NCBI RefSeq assembly: GCF_002163715.1
Contig: NZ_CP015698.1
Location: forward strand, 3,669,464 to 3,733,463
DNA length: 64,000 nucleotides
Source: Curvibacter sp. AEP1-3
GTDB taxonomy: Bacteria; Pseudomonadota; Gammaproteobacteria; Burkholderiales; Burkholderiaceae_C
Direction of reading: 5' to 3'
Below are positions 18,310 to 27,628 of this stretch, one piece after another (within the stretch, counting starts at the first letter, position 1; every line of letters starts with the position of its first letter). Made by a program: the position numbers and the translations under genes. Below the pieces are notes generated by a model that did no database searches, was not told the origin of the DNA, and worked only from the letters and a program-made list of their open reading frames with translations.

Positions 18310-19991
18310 TTAAATCGGCAAACTCCATTGAAAAAGGGGCACGGCTAAAGGCGGATATCTGCATCGTGGGAGGGGGGGCCGCAGGTATCAGTATGGCTCT
18401 TGCACTTTCTGGGAAGGGCCTGCAGGTCTTGCTGCTCGAGAGCGGCAAGTGGGAGGAAGACGCCGCATCCCAAGCGCTCTACCAGGGAACGGTAGCTGAT
18501 GACCGTATGCACAGCCCCACTGATAAATACCGCCAGCGCAGGTTTGGGGGCTCCACCACCATTTGGGGTGGTCGCTGCATGCCGTTCGACCCCATTGATT
18601 TTGAAGAGCGCCCATGGGTACCGAATAGTGGCTGGCCAATTACTCACGAGGACCTTGCCCCTTTTTACTTACGGGCCAACCAATATCTTGAGGCAGGCAA
18701 GTTTGAATATGACGCAGATCAGGCGCTGCTGCCTGGCACCGGACCATTGGTGCAAGGGTTTGCAAGTAAGCGCCTGCGAACCAATGGGTTGGAGCGGTTT
18801 TCGTGCCCAACAAACATGGCCGCACGTTACGGCAATCGGTTAAAAGCTGCGGCTGACGTGCGAGTGTTGCTGGAAGCAAATTGCACTGGTATCCGGTTGG
18901 CAGAGGATGCTGGGAGCGTCAGGTTCTTGGAGGTTGCTACTCTCGCCGGCAACACTTTTGCTGTTGAAGCAGAAGAATATGTTTTGGCAACTGGGGGTAT
19001 TGAAGTAGCCCGTCTACTTTTGGCATCCAACGACCGATGTCCTTCTGGCGTGGGGAATAGCTTTGACGTAGTGGGCCGCTACTACATGTGCCACATTGCG
19101 GGGAACGTGGGCACGTTATCGATAGACGGGCCTGTAGCGAATGTTCGACATGGATATGAAGTGTCGCCCGATGGCATTTATTGCCGCCGTCGATTGCAAC
19201 TTACGGAGCAAGCTCAGCGTGAACTGCAAGTTGGCAATATGGTCACACGCCTGCATTTCCCTAAGATTACTGATCCGGCACACCGCAGCGGAGTGTTGTC
19301 CGGCCTTTTCCTGGCACGTTTCTTCATAAGCTACGAGTACGGCAAGCGCTTGAAGGATGGCGACCGTGATTCTCTTGGCACCTATTTGCGGCACATATGG
19401 AATGTGGTGTCCGATCCGATTGATACGATTTTGTTCTTGAGCCACTGGGTCACCAAGCGGACCTTGGCAGCGCGAAAGTTTCCATCAGTTATTTTGAGGA
19501 ACAAGACCAATCGCTTCAGTCTTGAGGTCCACGCTGAGCAGGTTCCGCGTGCAGATAGCCGTGTGACTCTCTTGGATTCGAAAGATGCCTTGGGTATGCC
19601 CAGGGTAAAAGTGGACTGGCGTTACAGCCCGGAAGATATCGAGACAGTGCGAAAGACACTGCGCGCCATTAGCGAAGAGTTCTCTAACTCAGGTGTGGGC
19701 ACGTTTGAGTTTGATGAACGAACTCTGGAGTCTGATTTGTTGCGGTTTGGAGCCTATGGTGGCCACCATGTGGGCACCGCCCGAATGGGGCTGGACCCGA
19801 AAACGAGTGTGGTCGACGCCAATTGTTTCGTACATGGTGTGGCAAATTTGAGCGTTGCAAGTAGCGCAGTTTTCCCGACGTCCAGTCAAGCGAACCCGAC
19901 CTTAGCAATCGTTGCGATTTCTTTGAGATTGGCTAACCATATCTTGAACAAACGTCATCCTGACGCGATTGCCAGGGAGGCAGCAGCATGA
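18306..19991 (+). CDS. GMC-family FAD oxidoreductase
   Basis: A 561-aa flavoprotein. The FAD motif VGGGAAG is at 21-27, RRFGGSTTIWGGRC gives the second flavin block, and the C-terminal GMC domain has YGGHHVGTARMG (catalytic His near 485) and SSQANPTLAIVA (conserved Asn near 530). GMC enzymes oxidise alcohols and sugars, for example pyranoses. No Tat or Sec signal is evident, so it appears cytosolic. Start at 18306 overlaps the glycosyltransferase stop (ATGA), and its own stop overlaps the next SDR gene (ATGA), tying both to the EPS operon. A GMC enzyme is unusual here; oxidation of an EPS sugar or precursor is inference. Confidence 0.85.
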   Translation: MIKSANSIEKGARLKADICIVGGGAAGISMALALSGKGLQVLLLESGKWEEDAASQALYQGTVADDRMHSPTDKYRQRRFGGSTTIWGGRCMPFDPIDFEERPWVPNSGWPITHEDLAPFYLRANQYLEAGKFEYDADQALLPGTGPLVQGFASKRLRTNGLERFSCPTNMAARYGNRLKAAADVRVLLEANCTGIRLAEDAGSVRFLEVATLAGNTFAVEAEEYVLATGGIEVARLLLASNDRCPSGVGNSFDVVGRYYMCHIAGNVGTLSIDGPVANVRHGYEVSPDGIYCRRRLQLTEQAQRELQVGNMVTRLHFPKITDPAHRSGVLSGLFLARFFISYEYGKRLKDGDRDSLGTYLRHIWNVVSDPIDTILFLSHWVTKRTLAARKFPSVILRNKTNRFSLEVHAEQVPRADSRVTLLDSKDALGMPRVKVDWRYSPEDIETVRKTLRAISEEFSNSGVGTFEFDERTLESDLLRFGAYGGHHVGTARMGLDPKTSVVDANCFVHGVANLSVASSAVFPTSSQANPTLAIVAISLRLANHILNKRHPDAIAREAAA

Positions 19992-20935
19992 CTAAATCAC
20001 GAATTCTTGTCTTGGGTGGATCGGGTTTTGTCGGAAAAGAGGTCGCTCGGCAATTAAGCGCCTCAGATTGGGCGGTACCGGTCGTGGCATCCAGGTTTGC
20101 AAAGTCCCAAGGGGGACTCGAAACCATTCAAGTCGATACTTTGGACAGTGCTTCATTGGCCAAAGCCTTAGTTGGAATACAGGGCGTCATTAATTGTGTT
20201 GCGGGTGAAGGTCGGGCAATTTCTGATGGCGCTGCAATTCTGGTGAAGGCTGCACTTGCTGCGAGCAAGCCGCGAATCATTCACATGAGCTCTATGTCTG
20301 TATATGGAACTGCAGAAGGTGTGATCGATGAATCGCACATTTGCCGAGACGATCTTGGGTGGTATGGGCATGCCAAGATCGAGGCCGAGAAGCGAATATT
20401 GGAGTACGCTGAATTAGGGGGCGAAGCTGTCATTCTTCGGCCCGGTTGCATAGTGGGTCCCGGAAGTCGACTCTGGGTGGATCGCATTAAGACTTGGCTA
20501 AAGGCAGGCAGACTCGGTGACCTTGGTGCCTACGGTGATGGCCCTGCTAACTTGGTTGATGTACGTGATGTGGCTCAAGCCGCGGTGAGAGGGTTGGCGC
20601 TGAAACTAGGTACGTCGCAATGTGAGATCTTTAACATCGCGTCACCGGATAGTCCGCGGTGGAACGAATATTTTTCCGACTTGGCACTGCAAATCGGCGC
20701 AATTCCGCTAAAGACATTTGGAACAAGGAGATTACAACTGGATGCCTATGCGGTGGGAGTGCCAACCAAGGTAGTTGAAAAAATACTCCAAAGAATACTC
20801 AAAAAGCCGGCGCCTCTTCCGGAAGCCATTCCCCCGTCTCTTCTTGGCTTGTGGCAGCAGCAAATTTACTTAGATAGTAGTAAGGCAACGTCGCTTTTAG
20901 GGCTTAATTGGACGAAGTACGGCTCAAAGATCTAA
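19988..20935 (+). CDS. NAD-dependent epimerase/dehydratase (extended SDR)
   Basis: A 315-aa Rossmann protein: RILVLGGSGFVGKEVA (NAD site), VINCVAGEG, MSSMSVYG and the catalytic Tyr-x3-Lys in WYGHAKIEAE. It lacks strong matches to GalE, RmlB or RmlD signatures, so the substrate is open. Start overlaps the GMC oxidoreductase stop by 4 nt, hence the pair is likely to act on the same compound (oxidation then reduction or epimerisation). It ends the plus-strand operon. The 72 nt to the convergent acyltransferase hold a 6-bp inverted repeat (GCGGCA/TGCCGC) without a T-run. Confidence 0.82.
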   Translation: MTKSRILVLGGSGFVGKEVARQLSASDWAVPVVASRFAKSQGGLETIQVDTLDSASLAKALVGIQGVINCVAGEGRAISDGAAILVKAALAASKPRIIHMSSMSVYGTAEGVIDESHICRDDLGWYGHAKIEAEKRILEYAELGGEAVILRPGCIVGPGSRLWVDRIKTWLKAGRLGDLGAYGDGPANLVDVRDVAQAAVRGLALKLGTSQCEIFNIASPDSPRWNEYFSDLALQIGAIPLKTFGTRRLQLDAYAVGVPTKVVEKILQRILKKPAPLPEAIPPSLLGLWQQQIYLDSSKATSLLGLNWTKYGSKI

Positions 20936-21007
20936 GGCGGCAAATAGTTTATATATGCCGCTGATATTCTGTAGCAAAAAATACCTGACTGTTGTTGTCA
21001 TGTCGAA

Positions 21008-23005
21008 TCATCTAGTACTTTCCATTAAATACGGACCAATTAGTGTTTGGGCAAACGCCGGTCGAATGTGGTTCGCATCTTTGTATAAGGGTTGGCCACT
21101 GCCATCTGTGGTTGCACAAATTGATTTTGGACATATTATCTCAATAAGGCTAATATATTTTACGTCGGGTGGTGTAGCTAGTCTTAGTTGGCGTTCGACT
21201 TCTATTTCCTGATTGGAAACTTGAAATTCATTCTTTGTGAAGTTCGGATATCGGGTTTTGAAATGAATTGATTCACCACGAAGGACGTGCGACAGAATCA
21301 CTGCCGGATTGAAGTTGTCGGACATTGGATTATCTCCAATAACAACTAACTTGTACCTTGAGGAAAGGCCCTCAAGAAATGATTTGAAACTTCCAATCGA
21401 TTCAGACTGGCCCAGTCCGGATCTGAAGAAAAGCTTCTTTCCTTCATGCAAATAATAATAGTTGTAATGGTCTCCAGGATCGGGCTTGGCTTGCGATTGA
21501 CCGATGAAGTAGCAGTTGAAGCACCCGGCAATAATGACTTGAACTGTGTGCGTCTCAGCACTCAGAACCTTGCTCAACTTATTAAATAAATCAAAGCAAT
21601 GCGGATGCAGGTCTTCCAATAAGTTGGGAATTGGGGGGCATCCCCCACCACTCAAAAATCCTACGTTTTTTCCAGCAGCAACAATGTTTTGCGATAGTGG
21701 CGCCAGTTGTTCTGCGTGTGAATCGCCAAAAACCAATATGTCGATCGGCTTACTATTATCGGATTTATAGTAGCCATCAATGCTGGTTTTTTTGAGGATG
21801 CCTGGATGTTGCCAGTCACCTATAGCTTCATTTACATGAGATAACTTGCCCGGGAATCCATTACTAATATTTCCGGCTAAGCCGATTGAGAAGAAAAATA
21901 AAAGCCCTGCAGCGGAAAATGTAAATATACCTCTGCGGCTGATTTTTTGCTTTGCTCTGAAAGGAGTCTCTATGTATCTATAGCTCAGGTAGGCGAGCAA
22001 GAAGCTGAGAAAAATTAGCGCAGCAGTTATGGTTGAATTTAGTTGATTGAATGTGTAGATTTTCGGCAAGGCGAATAGTGGCTGATGCCAGAGGTATGCA
22101 CTGTAGCTAATACATCCGATCCCAACAAATATTCTATTTCCGATTAATTTGCCGGCCATTGTCGTCTCTGTTGCAAACAAAATAATGAGCAACGTACCTG
22201 TAGTGGGTAAGAGCGCGTAAAGGCCAGGAAATGGTGTCGATCTATCAAAAGCAAAAACAGAATAGAGAATTAGAAGCAACCCAAACCATGAGGCACTTTC
22301 TGCTATAGACCGCGAGCCTATTTCTTTGTTTTCTTTAGACAGAAAGAATGCAGCGAATGCGCCAATAAGCAACTCCCACATCCGGGTTGGTAGCAAATAG
22401 AAGGCAGCATCAGGTTTATTGATGACTCCCCACTGTGCTAATGCAAGACTGACAATAAAAATGGCCCCTAGTACAGCAAGTATCGATCGCCTGCCTAGCT
22501 TCCAAAACATCATTAATAGTATTGGAAAAATGACGTAGTACTGCTCTTCAACAGACAAACTCCAAGTGTGGAGTAGTGGCTTGAGTTCTGCAGTTGTATT
22601 GAAGTAACCGCTCTCTTTCCAGAATAAAAAATTCGAAGCAAATACTGAAACCGCACTGAGACTTCGAGAGAAACTTTTGAATTCACTTGGAATCATCCAA
22701 AGCCAAGCGAATGGTACGCAGATGAGTATTACAACAAACAGCGCAGGCAAGATGCGCCTAGCCCTTCTCTCGTAAAAATCAATGAGTGAAAACGTACCTT
22801 TCGCCAGCTCATTGAGAATGATGGAGGTAATGAGATAGCCGCTAATTACGAAAAATATATCAACACCAACATAGCCACCACTAAATGTGGCAAAACCTGC
22901 GTGAAAAAGTACCACAGGTATTAGTGCTATAGCGCGCAGTCCATCAATTTCTCGCCTGTAGTCCATGTTTTTGAATGTTGCGTTGTAAACATATTCGAGA
23001 TGCAT
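21008..23005 (-). CDS. OafA/YrhL-type acyltransferase with C-terminal SGNH domain
   Basis: A 665-aa protein: an N-terminal acyltransferase-3 membrane domain (YRREIDGLRAIALIPVVLFH, GGYVGVDIFFVISGYLI, RRARRILPAL) of about ten helices plus one more helix near residue 365, then a periplasmic SGNH domain with the nucleophile in VFGDSHAEQ (near residue 427) and late DANHIRPAF carrying the Asp-x2-His dyad. The family O-acetylates polysaccharides. The start could instead be the ATG at 22966 (MDYRREIDG), the usual family start; neither has a clear ribosome site. About 43 percent G+C in 21901-21960, lower than neighbours. Last gene of the minus-strand eps operon, or a separate unit. Confidence 0.9.
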   Translation of the reverse strand: MHLEYVYNATFKNMDYRREIDGLRAIALIPVVLFHAGFATFSGGYVGVDIFFVISGYLITSIILNELAKGTFSLIDFYERRARRILPALFVVILICVPFAWLWMIPSEFKSFSRSLSAVSVFASNFLFWKESGYFNTTAELKPLLHTWSLSVEEQYYVIFPILLMMFWKLGRRSILAVLGAIFIVSLALAQWGVINKPDAAFYLLPTRMWELLIGAFAAFFLSKENKEIGSRSIAESASWFGLLLILYSVFAFDRSTPFPGLYALLPTTGTLLIILFATETTMAGKLIGNRIFVGIGCISYSAYLWHQPLFALPKIYTFNQLNSTITAALIFLSFLLAYLSYRYIETPFRAKQKISRRGIFTFSAAGLLFFFSIGLAGNISNGFPGKLSHVNEAIGDWQHPGILKKTSIDGYYKSDNSKPIDILVFGDSHAEQLAPLSQNIVAAGKNVGFLSGGGCPPIPNLLEDLHPHCFDLFNKLSKVLSAETHTVQVIIAGCFNCYFIGQSQAKPDPGDHYNYYYLHEGKKLFFRSGLGQSESIGSFKSFLEGLSSRYKLVVIGDNPMSDNFNPAVILSHVLRGESIHFKTRYPNFTKNEFQVSNQEIEVERQLRLATPPDVKYISLIEIICPKSICATTDGSGQPLYKDANHIRPAFAQTLIGPYLMESTR

Positions 23006-23048
23006 TAGTTACTCGAATAGCGGGTATCTGGAGAGGAGTGACGAGAAA

Positions 23049-23789
23049 TTAAGGTCGTTTTGTGTGCAAAGATCGATACAGAAATTTCGGATTACCCACT
23101 ACATACCGCTTGAATAGCCTTTTGGGCTCTAGCGCAAGGCGATAGATCCACTCTGCCTTCATGCTTCGCATCCACTCGGGTGCCCTAGTAACTTTGCCGC
23201 CCAAGAAGTCGATGATGGCACCGCCGCATACGATCAGGCACGGGAAGTGAAGCTCACTCCTTAGCTGTGCAGCTACCAACTCTTGCTTAGGCATACCCAT
23301 CCCTAAAACAATGAGCGCGGGTCTTTGTGATTGCGCCAGAGCTACATACTCATCAGTACCGAGAAAGCCATTTGCACAGTGGATTGCGCTAGGTGTAGCT
23401 TCGCTGGCAGAGATGGTCTGCGCTGCTTGGCTCAGGTAGGGCTCTGCTGTTCCATACAGGGCGATCTCTTGACGGGCATATTGCTTCAAGAGGCGGGGTA
23501 TCAGGTCCGTGCCATTGAGGTTGAGGCCGGCGGCTTCTCCTCGCATGTGGTACATGAGTTCCAGACCAATCCCATCTCTATAGATCGTGTCTGCCGAATT
23601 AAGTGCAGCAAAGAAAGTTTCGTCTTCGGCTGCGCAGTTCATGGCGTGTGCATTGACGAACGCCAATACGTGCGGTTGCTGCGTGTTGTGGAGAGCCTGA
23701 AGTGCTTCTTGGAGATGCTCTTCAGTATGCAGAATCTTGATTTTTGATATTAAGGTGCGCCAATGCGTGCGCCAAGCCGGATGTGCCAT
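23049..23789 (-). CDS. WecG/TagA/CpsF family glycosyltransferase
   Basis: A 246-aa GT26-type enzyme that adds a sugar to a polyprenyl-linked intermediate at the membrane. Recognisable blocks: AFVNAHAMNC, IYRDGIGLELM (conserved Asp), LNGTDLIPRLL, LIVLGMGMPKQE and GGAIIDFLGGKVTRAPEWM with the basic tail LEPKRLFKRYVVGNPKFL. I start it at the ATG at 23789, 7 nt after the epsI stop; a TTG at 23819 would overlap epsI and has no ribosome site. It is common for this gene to sit beside exosortase genes. Confidence 0.9.
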   Translation of the reverse strand: MAHPAWRTHWRTLISKIKILHTEEHLQEALQALHNTQQPHVLAFVNAHAMNCAAEDETFFAALNSADTIYRDGIGLELMYHMRGEAAGLNLNGTDLIPRLLKQYARQEIALYGTAEPYLSQAAQTISASEATPSAIHCANGFLGTDEYVALAQSQRPALIVLGMGMPKQELVAAQLRSELHFPCLIVCGGAIIDFLGGKVTRAPEWMRSMKAEWIYRLALEPKRLFKRYVVGNPKFLYRSLHTKRP

Positions 23790-23796
23790 GTACAAA

Positions 23797-24486
23797 TTAA
23801 GGTTGGGCTTTGCCAGCAAATCGGGCCACGAAGTCCTGGGGCAATGCTGCCACCAGCTCTGCAGAAAACTTTTGCTGCTCAGAGAAAGCGCGGGGCGCTT
23901 CTGGGTCGATGGACGACACTCTGAAAAGCAAGCCGTCAGGAATTAGGCCTTCTTTGGCATAGCTGATCTCTGCTAGTTTTTTGTTGATGCCACCTTGAAA
24001 CACTTGTTCGCCCACCATGGTCCAGTAAGTGACTGGTTCATTGCGGTTGCCGAGGCGGGTTGTGATGCGGGTACTGGCAACCGACCTCGCTGGGAGCTCT
24101 AGACCGACTCTTTCTTTGGTGAGGACCTGAAAGCCCTGAGCCGGGTAACACACCTCCGGTTGGTGGAGCTGTAGGCTGTCGCGTTGGTCACGCCCATAGG
24201 CGATGGATAGCATGATGCGGTAGCCATCTTTATTCACATAAGTGCGGCTGAGAGTTTCGGTATAAATCGCATCGATCAGCGTTTGGCTGGAAGGGTCTAC
24301 GATTTGTGCAGGACCAGTGGTCAGCTCACGCCACTCACCAAAGCTGGAAGGCACAATTTGTTTTAGTTTGAGTGGGGGCAGTTGGTCCGCTAGAAAAAGG
24401 GTGGGAGTGAATACCCAAGCCAAACCGGCGGCAAGCATCATGAGCACCAGAATGATGCTGTTTATTGCGGGGCCAGGGCGTCTCAT
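23797..24486 (-). CDS. epsI: Exosortase-associated protein EpsI
   Basis: A 229-aa protein with one N-terminal membrane helix (SIILVLMMLAAGLAWVF) and a periplasmic domain. The EpsI family marks LQLHQPEVCYPAQGF (His-Cys block), VTYWTMVGEQVFQGG and a late YAKEGLIPDGLLFRVSS are present. EpsI accompanies exosortases in EPS clusters; it is thought to work with the sortase or the polysaccharide, but its biochemistry is unsettled. It overlaps xrtB by 4 nt (ATGA). Confidence 0.93.
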   Translation of the reverse strand: MRRPGPAINSIILVLMMLAAGLAWVFTPTLFLADQLPPLKLKQIVPSSFGEWRELTTGPAQIVDPSSQTLIDAIYTETLSRTYVNKDGYRIMLSIAYGRDQRDSLQLHQPEVCYPAQGFQVLTKERVGLELPARSVASTRITTRLGNRNEPVTYWTMVGEQVFQGGINKKLAEISYAKEGLIPDGLLFRVSSIDPEAPRAFSEQQKFSAELVAALPQDFVARFAGKAQP

Positions 24487-25379
24487 GGTTTTGCGCCTCT
24501 AAGTTTGAGTTTTCGGGTGCGCCAAGTCTCAAACGCTTGTAGCGCACTATCGCCCCCGATGATGAGAAGCAGCGCGCTCAAGAACAGCACCATGCCGGCA
24601 AACCCATGCAGGAATCCTTGGCCAGCTTCGTCGCCAAAGTGGTAGGTGATGAGGCTGAGCGTCATGACACGGATGACGTTCGCGGTAAACGATATGGGAA
24701 CGATGAGCAAGGCCAAGCCGATGTTCCGCAGAGCAGAGTCGCGTTGAACAAGGTTCAGGTAGAGCAGCCCAAGTGCTTCCAGGGTGAGCAAGGTGTGCAA
24801 GCCCGCGCAGGCGTCCGCAACCAAGAGTTTGTATTGCCCGATTTGCAGCATGACTCCGTTTCGCCCGATGGGGTACCCCACTGCGAAAAGCACATTTTCA
24901 GCGGCGTAAGAAACGGCCATCTTCATGGGCATGGTGACCGCGTCCACCACCGCAGACGGCAGTGGCACCATGAACAGCATGAAAAAAAGCGCGAACCACT
25001 GCGCTTTAAGGGCTTTGGTGCCGCGCTGTAGCAAGATGAGCGCGGCTACCAACCAGATGACCGAACCGATCTCAAACAGCAGGATGCCCTGGGACCGCCC
25101 GATGACATACAAAATTAGTCCGATACCGAAGAGCGGCCACCCCCAGGCACTGCTGCGCAGGCCGAGCGCTGCGTTTTCCATTGTCGGCCAGTTCTTGTAC
25201 AAAAGCCAAATGGATATGCCCAGCACGATGGGCCCGTGCATCTGCTCGTCTTGACTCCAGATGCCCGAGAACAGCTTGTAGAGGCTCGGACCATACAGAA
25301 TGAACAAACCTAGGCCTAAAGGGGCCCATACTTTGACGGCTTGTGCGCTGAAGGGTGGGAAGAGTGGCTTAGCTTTCAT
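24483..25379 (-). CDS. xrtB: Exosortase B
   Basis: An integral membrane cysteine-type transpeptidase/protease of 298 aa, predicted to cut PEP-CTERM proteins at the sorting tail. About eight hydrophobic helices; the proposed catalytic triad is visible as Cys191 (VADACAGLH), Arg237 (TANVIRVMT) and His258 (GQGFLHGFAG). The long open frame to 25592 is ignored because ATG 25379 gives the family N-terminus. Its start overlaps the epsG stop by 11 nt. The three PEP-CTERM genes in this window (4054, 4766, 36900) are predicted substrates. Confidence 0.95.
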   Translation of the reverse strand: MKAKPLFPPFSAQAVKVWAPLGLGLFILYGPSLYKLFSGIWSQDEQMHGPIVLGISIWLLYKNWPTMENAALGLRSSAWGWPLFGIGLILYVIGRSQGILLFEIGSVIWLVAALILLQRGTKALKAQWFALFFMLFMVPLPSAVVDAVTMPMKMAVSYAAENVLFAVGYPIGRNGVMLQIGQYKLLVADACAGLHTLLTLEALGLLYLNLVQRDSALRNIGLALLIVPISFTANVIRVMTLSLITYHFGDEAGQGFLHGFAGMVLFLSALLLIIGGDSALQAFETWRTRKLKLRGAKP

Positions 25380-26247
25380 TGAGCACCGAGCCGACGAGCG
25401 CAACACCGCTATCTTGCAGACGCCTTGCAAATTGAGCCGTTTGTGGCAACTTGGTTTGGTTTTGCTTCGCCACCAGCACAGCAGCGCCTGCGCGGGCTGC
25501 AACGAGTTCGGCGTCTGCATATTCCGAGCCGGCGGGGGTGTCGATGATGATGACGTCAAACCGCTCGCTGGCAATACGCAAGAGTGCGCCAAACGCCGGG
25601 CGGCCCAAGAGCTCTTGCGGGTTTGGTGGCACTGCTCCTGCGGGGAGCACTGCTAAACCGGGTAGGCCGGGAACCAGCTGGGCTACTTCCAAACCGGCCC
25701 GACCGGCTAGCACTCCCGATAGGCCAACGCTCTTGCCCAAGCGAAAAAGCTTTTGTTGCCCGCCGCCCGCCGCAGAGCGAAGGTCTGCGTCAATCAGCAG
25801 CGTGCGCTCGCCTTGTTGGGCAAACACCACCGCCAAGTTGCCCGCTAAAAAGCTGCGGCCTTCTTTCTTGCCGGGGCTAACTACTGCCAGAACCTTGCGG
25901 TCAGGGTCAGTGTTGAACCAGCGCAGCATGAGTTGGCTGCGCACAGCTCTCAGGTTCTCGCCAACTCTGCTGAAGGGTTTGTACGCTGCGACCAGCTCGG
26001 GGCTCAGCGTGTTGTCACTATCGCTGAGGTACGAGTAGTCGAATTGCTTGGAGAGCGCAAAGTCAATGTCGTCTTTGGTGAGCACGCGCAGGGCGATGGC
26101 GGCTTCACCGAAAGGGACACGGTCTTTTTGTTGACGCTCGAGCACGCGGGCAGCGTCTTCCTGACTGAGGCGGCCTGTAGCGACAAGAATGGAGCCGATC
26201 GAGTTGCTGGAGCTCAATGGAGCAGTAGATGGAATGGAGTCGTTCAT
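25369..26247 (-). CDS. epsG: Chain-length-determinant tyrosine kinase EpsG-like
   Basis: A 292-aa cytosolic ParA/MinD-type ATPase related to bacterial tyrosine kinases that pair with Wzz-like EpsF to control EPS length. The N-terminal region (IGSILVATGRLSQEDAARVL) is a small FrzE/GspE-like helical domain; the ATPase has a degenerate Walker A SPGKKEGRS (124-132), Walker A' LLIDADLR (150-157) and Walker B VIIIDTPAG (232-240). The canonical GKS/T of the P-loop is replaced by GRS and there is no C-terminal tyrosine cluster. It overlaps epsF by 4 nt. Confidence 0.9.
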   Translation of the reverse strand: MNDSIPSTAPLSSSNSIGSILVATGRLSQEDAARVLERQQKDRVPFGEAAIALRVLTKDDIDFALSKQFDYSYLSDSDNTLSPELVAAYKPFSRVGENLRAVRSQLMLRWFNTDPDRKVLAVVSPGKKEGRSFLAGNLAVVFAQQGERTLLIDADLRSAAGGGQQKLFRLGKSVGLSGVLAGRAGLEVAQLVPGLPGLAVLPAGAVPPNPQELLGRPAFGALLRIASERFDVIIIDTPAGSEYADAELVAARAGAAVLVAKQNQTKLPQTAQFARRLQDSGVALVGSVLNES

Positions 26248-27626
26248 GCCAGGAGTCCAGCGGAGTTGTGTTTGAGTTTGAGCATGCCAGTGGCTGAGCT
26301 GACGGAGCCCAGGACTGGTAGTTCCAGTACCTCAACGAGATCTTCGGTAGAGCGGATCTTGCGGTTGGCAAGTTCAAGAATCAAAGCAAATCCAATCCCC
26401 AGGAAAGTGCCCAGAAAAACCGATACGAGGATGTTTATCATGACGCGTGGCTTGCTGGCACTGGTAGGGGCAACTGCCGGGTTGAGCACGGCAATGTTGG
26501 TTTGGGTGGTCTGGCTCTCAATGTTGGTCTGGGATGCTCGCTGACTGACCAGTTCGAAAGCGCGCTGTGCTGACTCGATGTCACGGCGCAACACATTGAG
26601 CTCATCGCGCTGCTTGTTCAAAACCAGGACGCGTGCCTTTTGGGCAGCCAAAGCGCCTTGGAGTTGAGCTTCGCGTTGTTTGCCGACTTGGTAGCTCGTT
26701 TCTATCGACGTAGTGATCTTGCGCGTCTCACTATCGAGTTGGGAACGCAGGGTTGCCAATTCGGACTCGGACCGCAAGATCTGCGGGTGATTGGCGCCGA
26801 GGTTTCCGCGGCTTTCGTTCAGTTTTGCTTCCAGCCTTGCAATGTCGGCTTTCAAGCCGTTAATGAGTGGGCTTTGCATCACTTCGGCAATGGAGTCGGC
26901 CTTGGTGGTTTGACGCTTGCTTTGGCTATCTGTAGTCTGGCCTTGAACGCTCGTTAGCTGACTGCTGGTTTCGTTGAGTTTTGCAGTTTCGAAGTCCAGA
27001 CGTTCATCGGTGCTGGTGATGCCGTTTTTCTGCTGGTAGTCCGACAGTGCCTGCTGTGCTTTCTCCAGCTTTTCGCGGGCTGCTTTGGTTTGCTCATCAA
27101 AGAAGCTGGCGTATTGACGTGCAGGTGCTACCCGGAGGTCCAAGTTAACTTCAATATAGGCTTGCGCAAACGCATTAGCCACTGCTGCCGCAAAATCTGG
27201 GTCTGTGCCGGTGTATCCGATGTTGATGACGTTGCTTTCGCGGGACGGCTTCACATCCAGTCCACGCTGAAGAAGGCCTGCGAGCCAATCGGACATTTGG
27301 CCTTTGCCTTGCGTGGCTTCACGCCACTGGTTTTGAATGACGGGGCTACTCTCCATTTTGAGGAGCTTGACGGCAGCTTTTGCGACACGGTCACTATTGA
27401 TGATGTCGACTTGGGTTGCCATGTAGCCCGGTGCCATCATTCCTTGCAGCATCAAGCCACTTACCAAATCCGGAGACTTTACGTCGACAACTACAGCCGA
27501 ACTCGCCCCGTACTGTTTGGGCAGAAAGAGGCTGATGGCTGTTGTTGCTGCAACCGTAAGCAGCAGGATGAGCAGCGCCACCTTGTAGCGGGCGCGGAGG
27601 ATTAGGAAAAGTTGTTGTACCGTCAT
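26244..27626 (-). CDS. epsF: Chain length determinant protein EpsF (Wzz/GNVR)
   Basis: A 460-aa polysaccharide co-polymerase. The first helix (LLILLLTVAATTAISLFL) precedes a long periplasmic coiled-coil domain with the GNVR-type block NLRVAP-like and QQALSDYQQ, and a second helix near 405-425 (VMINILVSVFLGTFLGIGF), followed by a cytosolic tail that contacts the kinase. The Wzz proline-rich region before TM2 reads LNPAVAPTSASKP. It lies between the outer membrane exporter epsE and the kinase epsG, the normal order in XrtB clusters. Confidence 0.93.
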   Translation of the reverse strand: MTVQQLFLILRARYKVALLILLLTVAATTAISLFLPKQYGASSAVVVDVKSPDLVSGLMLQGMMAPGYMATQVDIINSDRVAKAAVKLLKMESSPVIQNQWREATQGKGQMSDWLAGLLQRGLDVKPSRESNVINIGYTGTDPDFAAAVANAFAQAYIEVNLDLRVAPARQYASFFDEQTKAAREKLEKAQQALSDYQQKNGITSTDERLDFETAKLNETSSQLTSVQGQTTDSQSKRQTTKADSIAEVMQSPLINGLKADIARLEAKLNESRGNLGANHPQILRSESELATLRSQLDSETRKITTSIETSYQVGKQREAQLQGALAAQKARVLVLNKQRDELNVLRRDIESAQRAFELVSQRASQTNIESQTTQTNIAVLNPAVAPTSASKPRVMINILVSVFLGTFLGIGFALILELANRKIRSTEDLVEVLELPVLGSVSSATGMLKLKHNSAGLLA

Positions 27627-27628
27627 GA

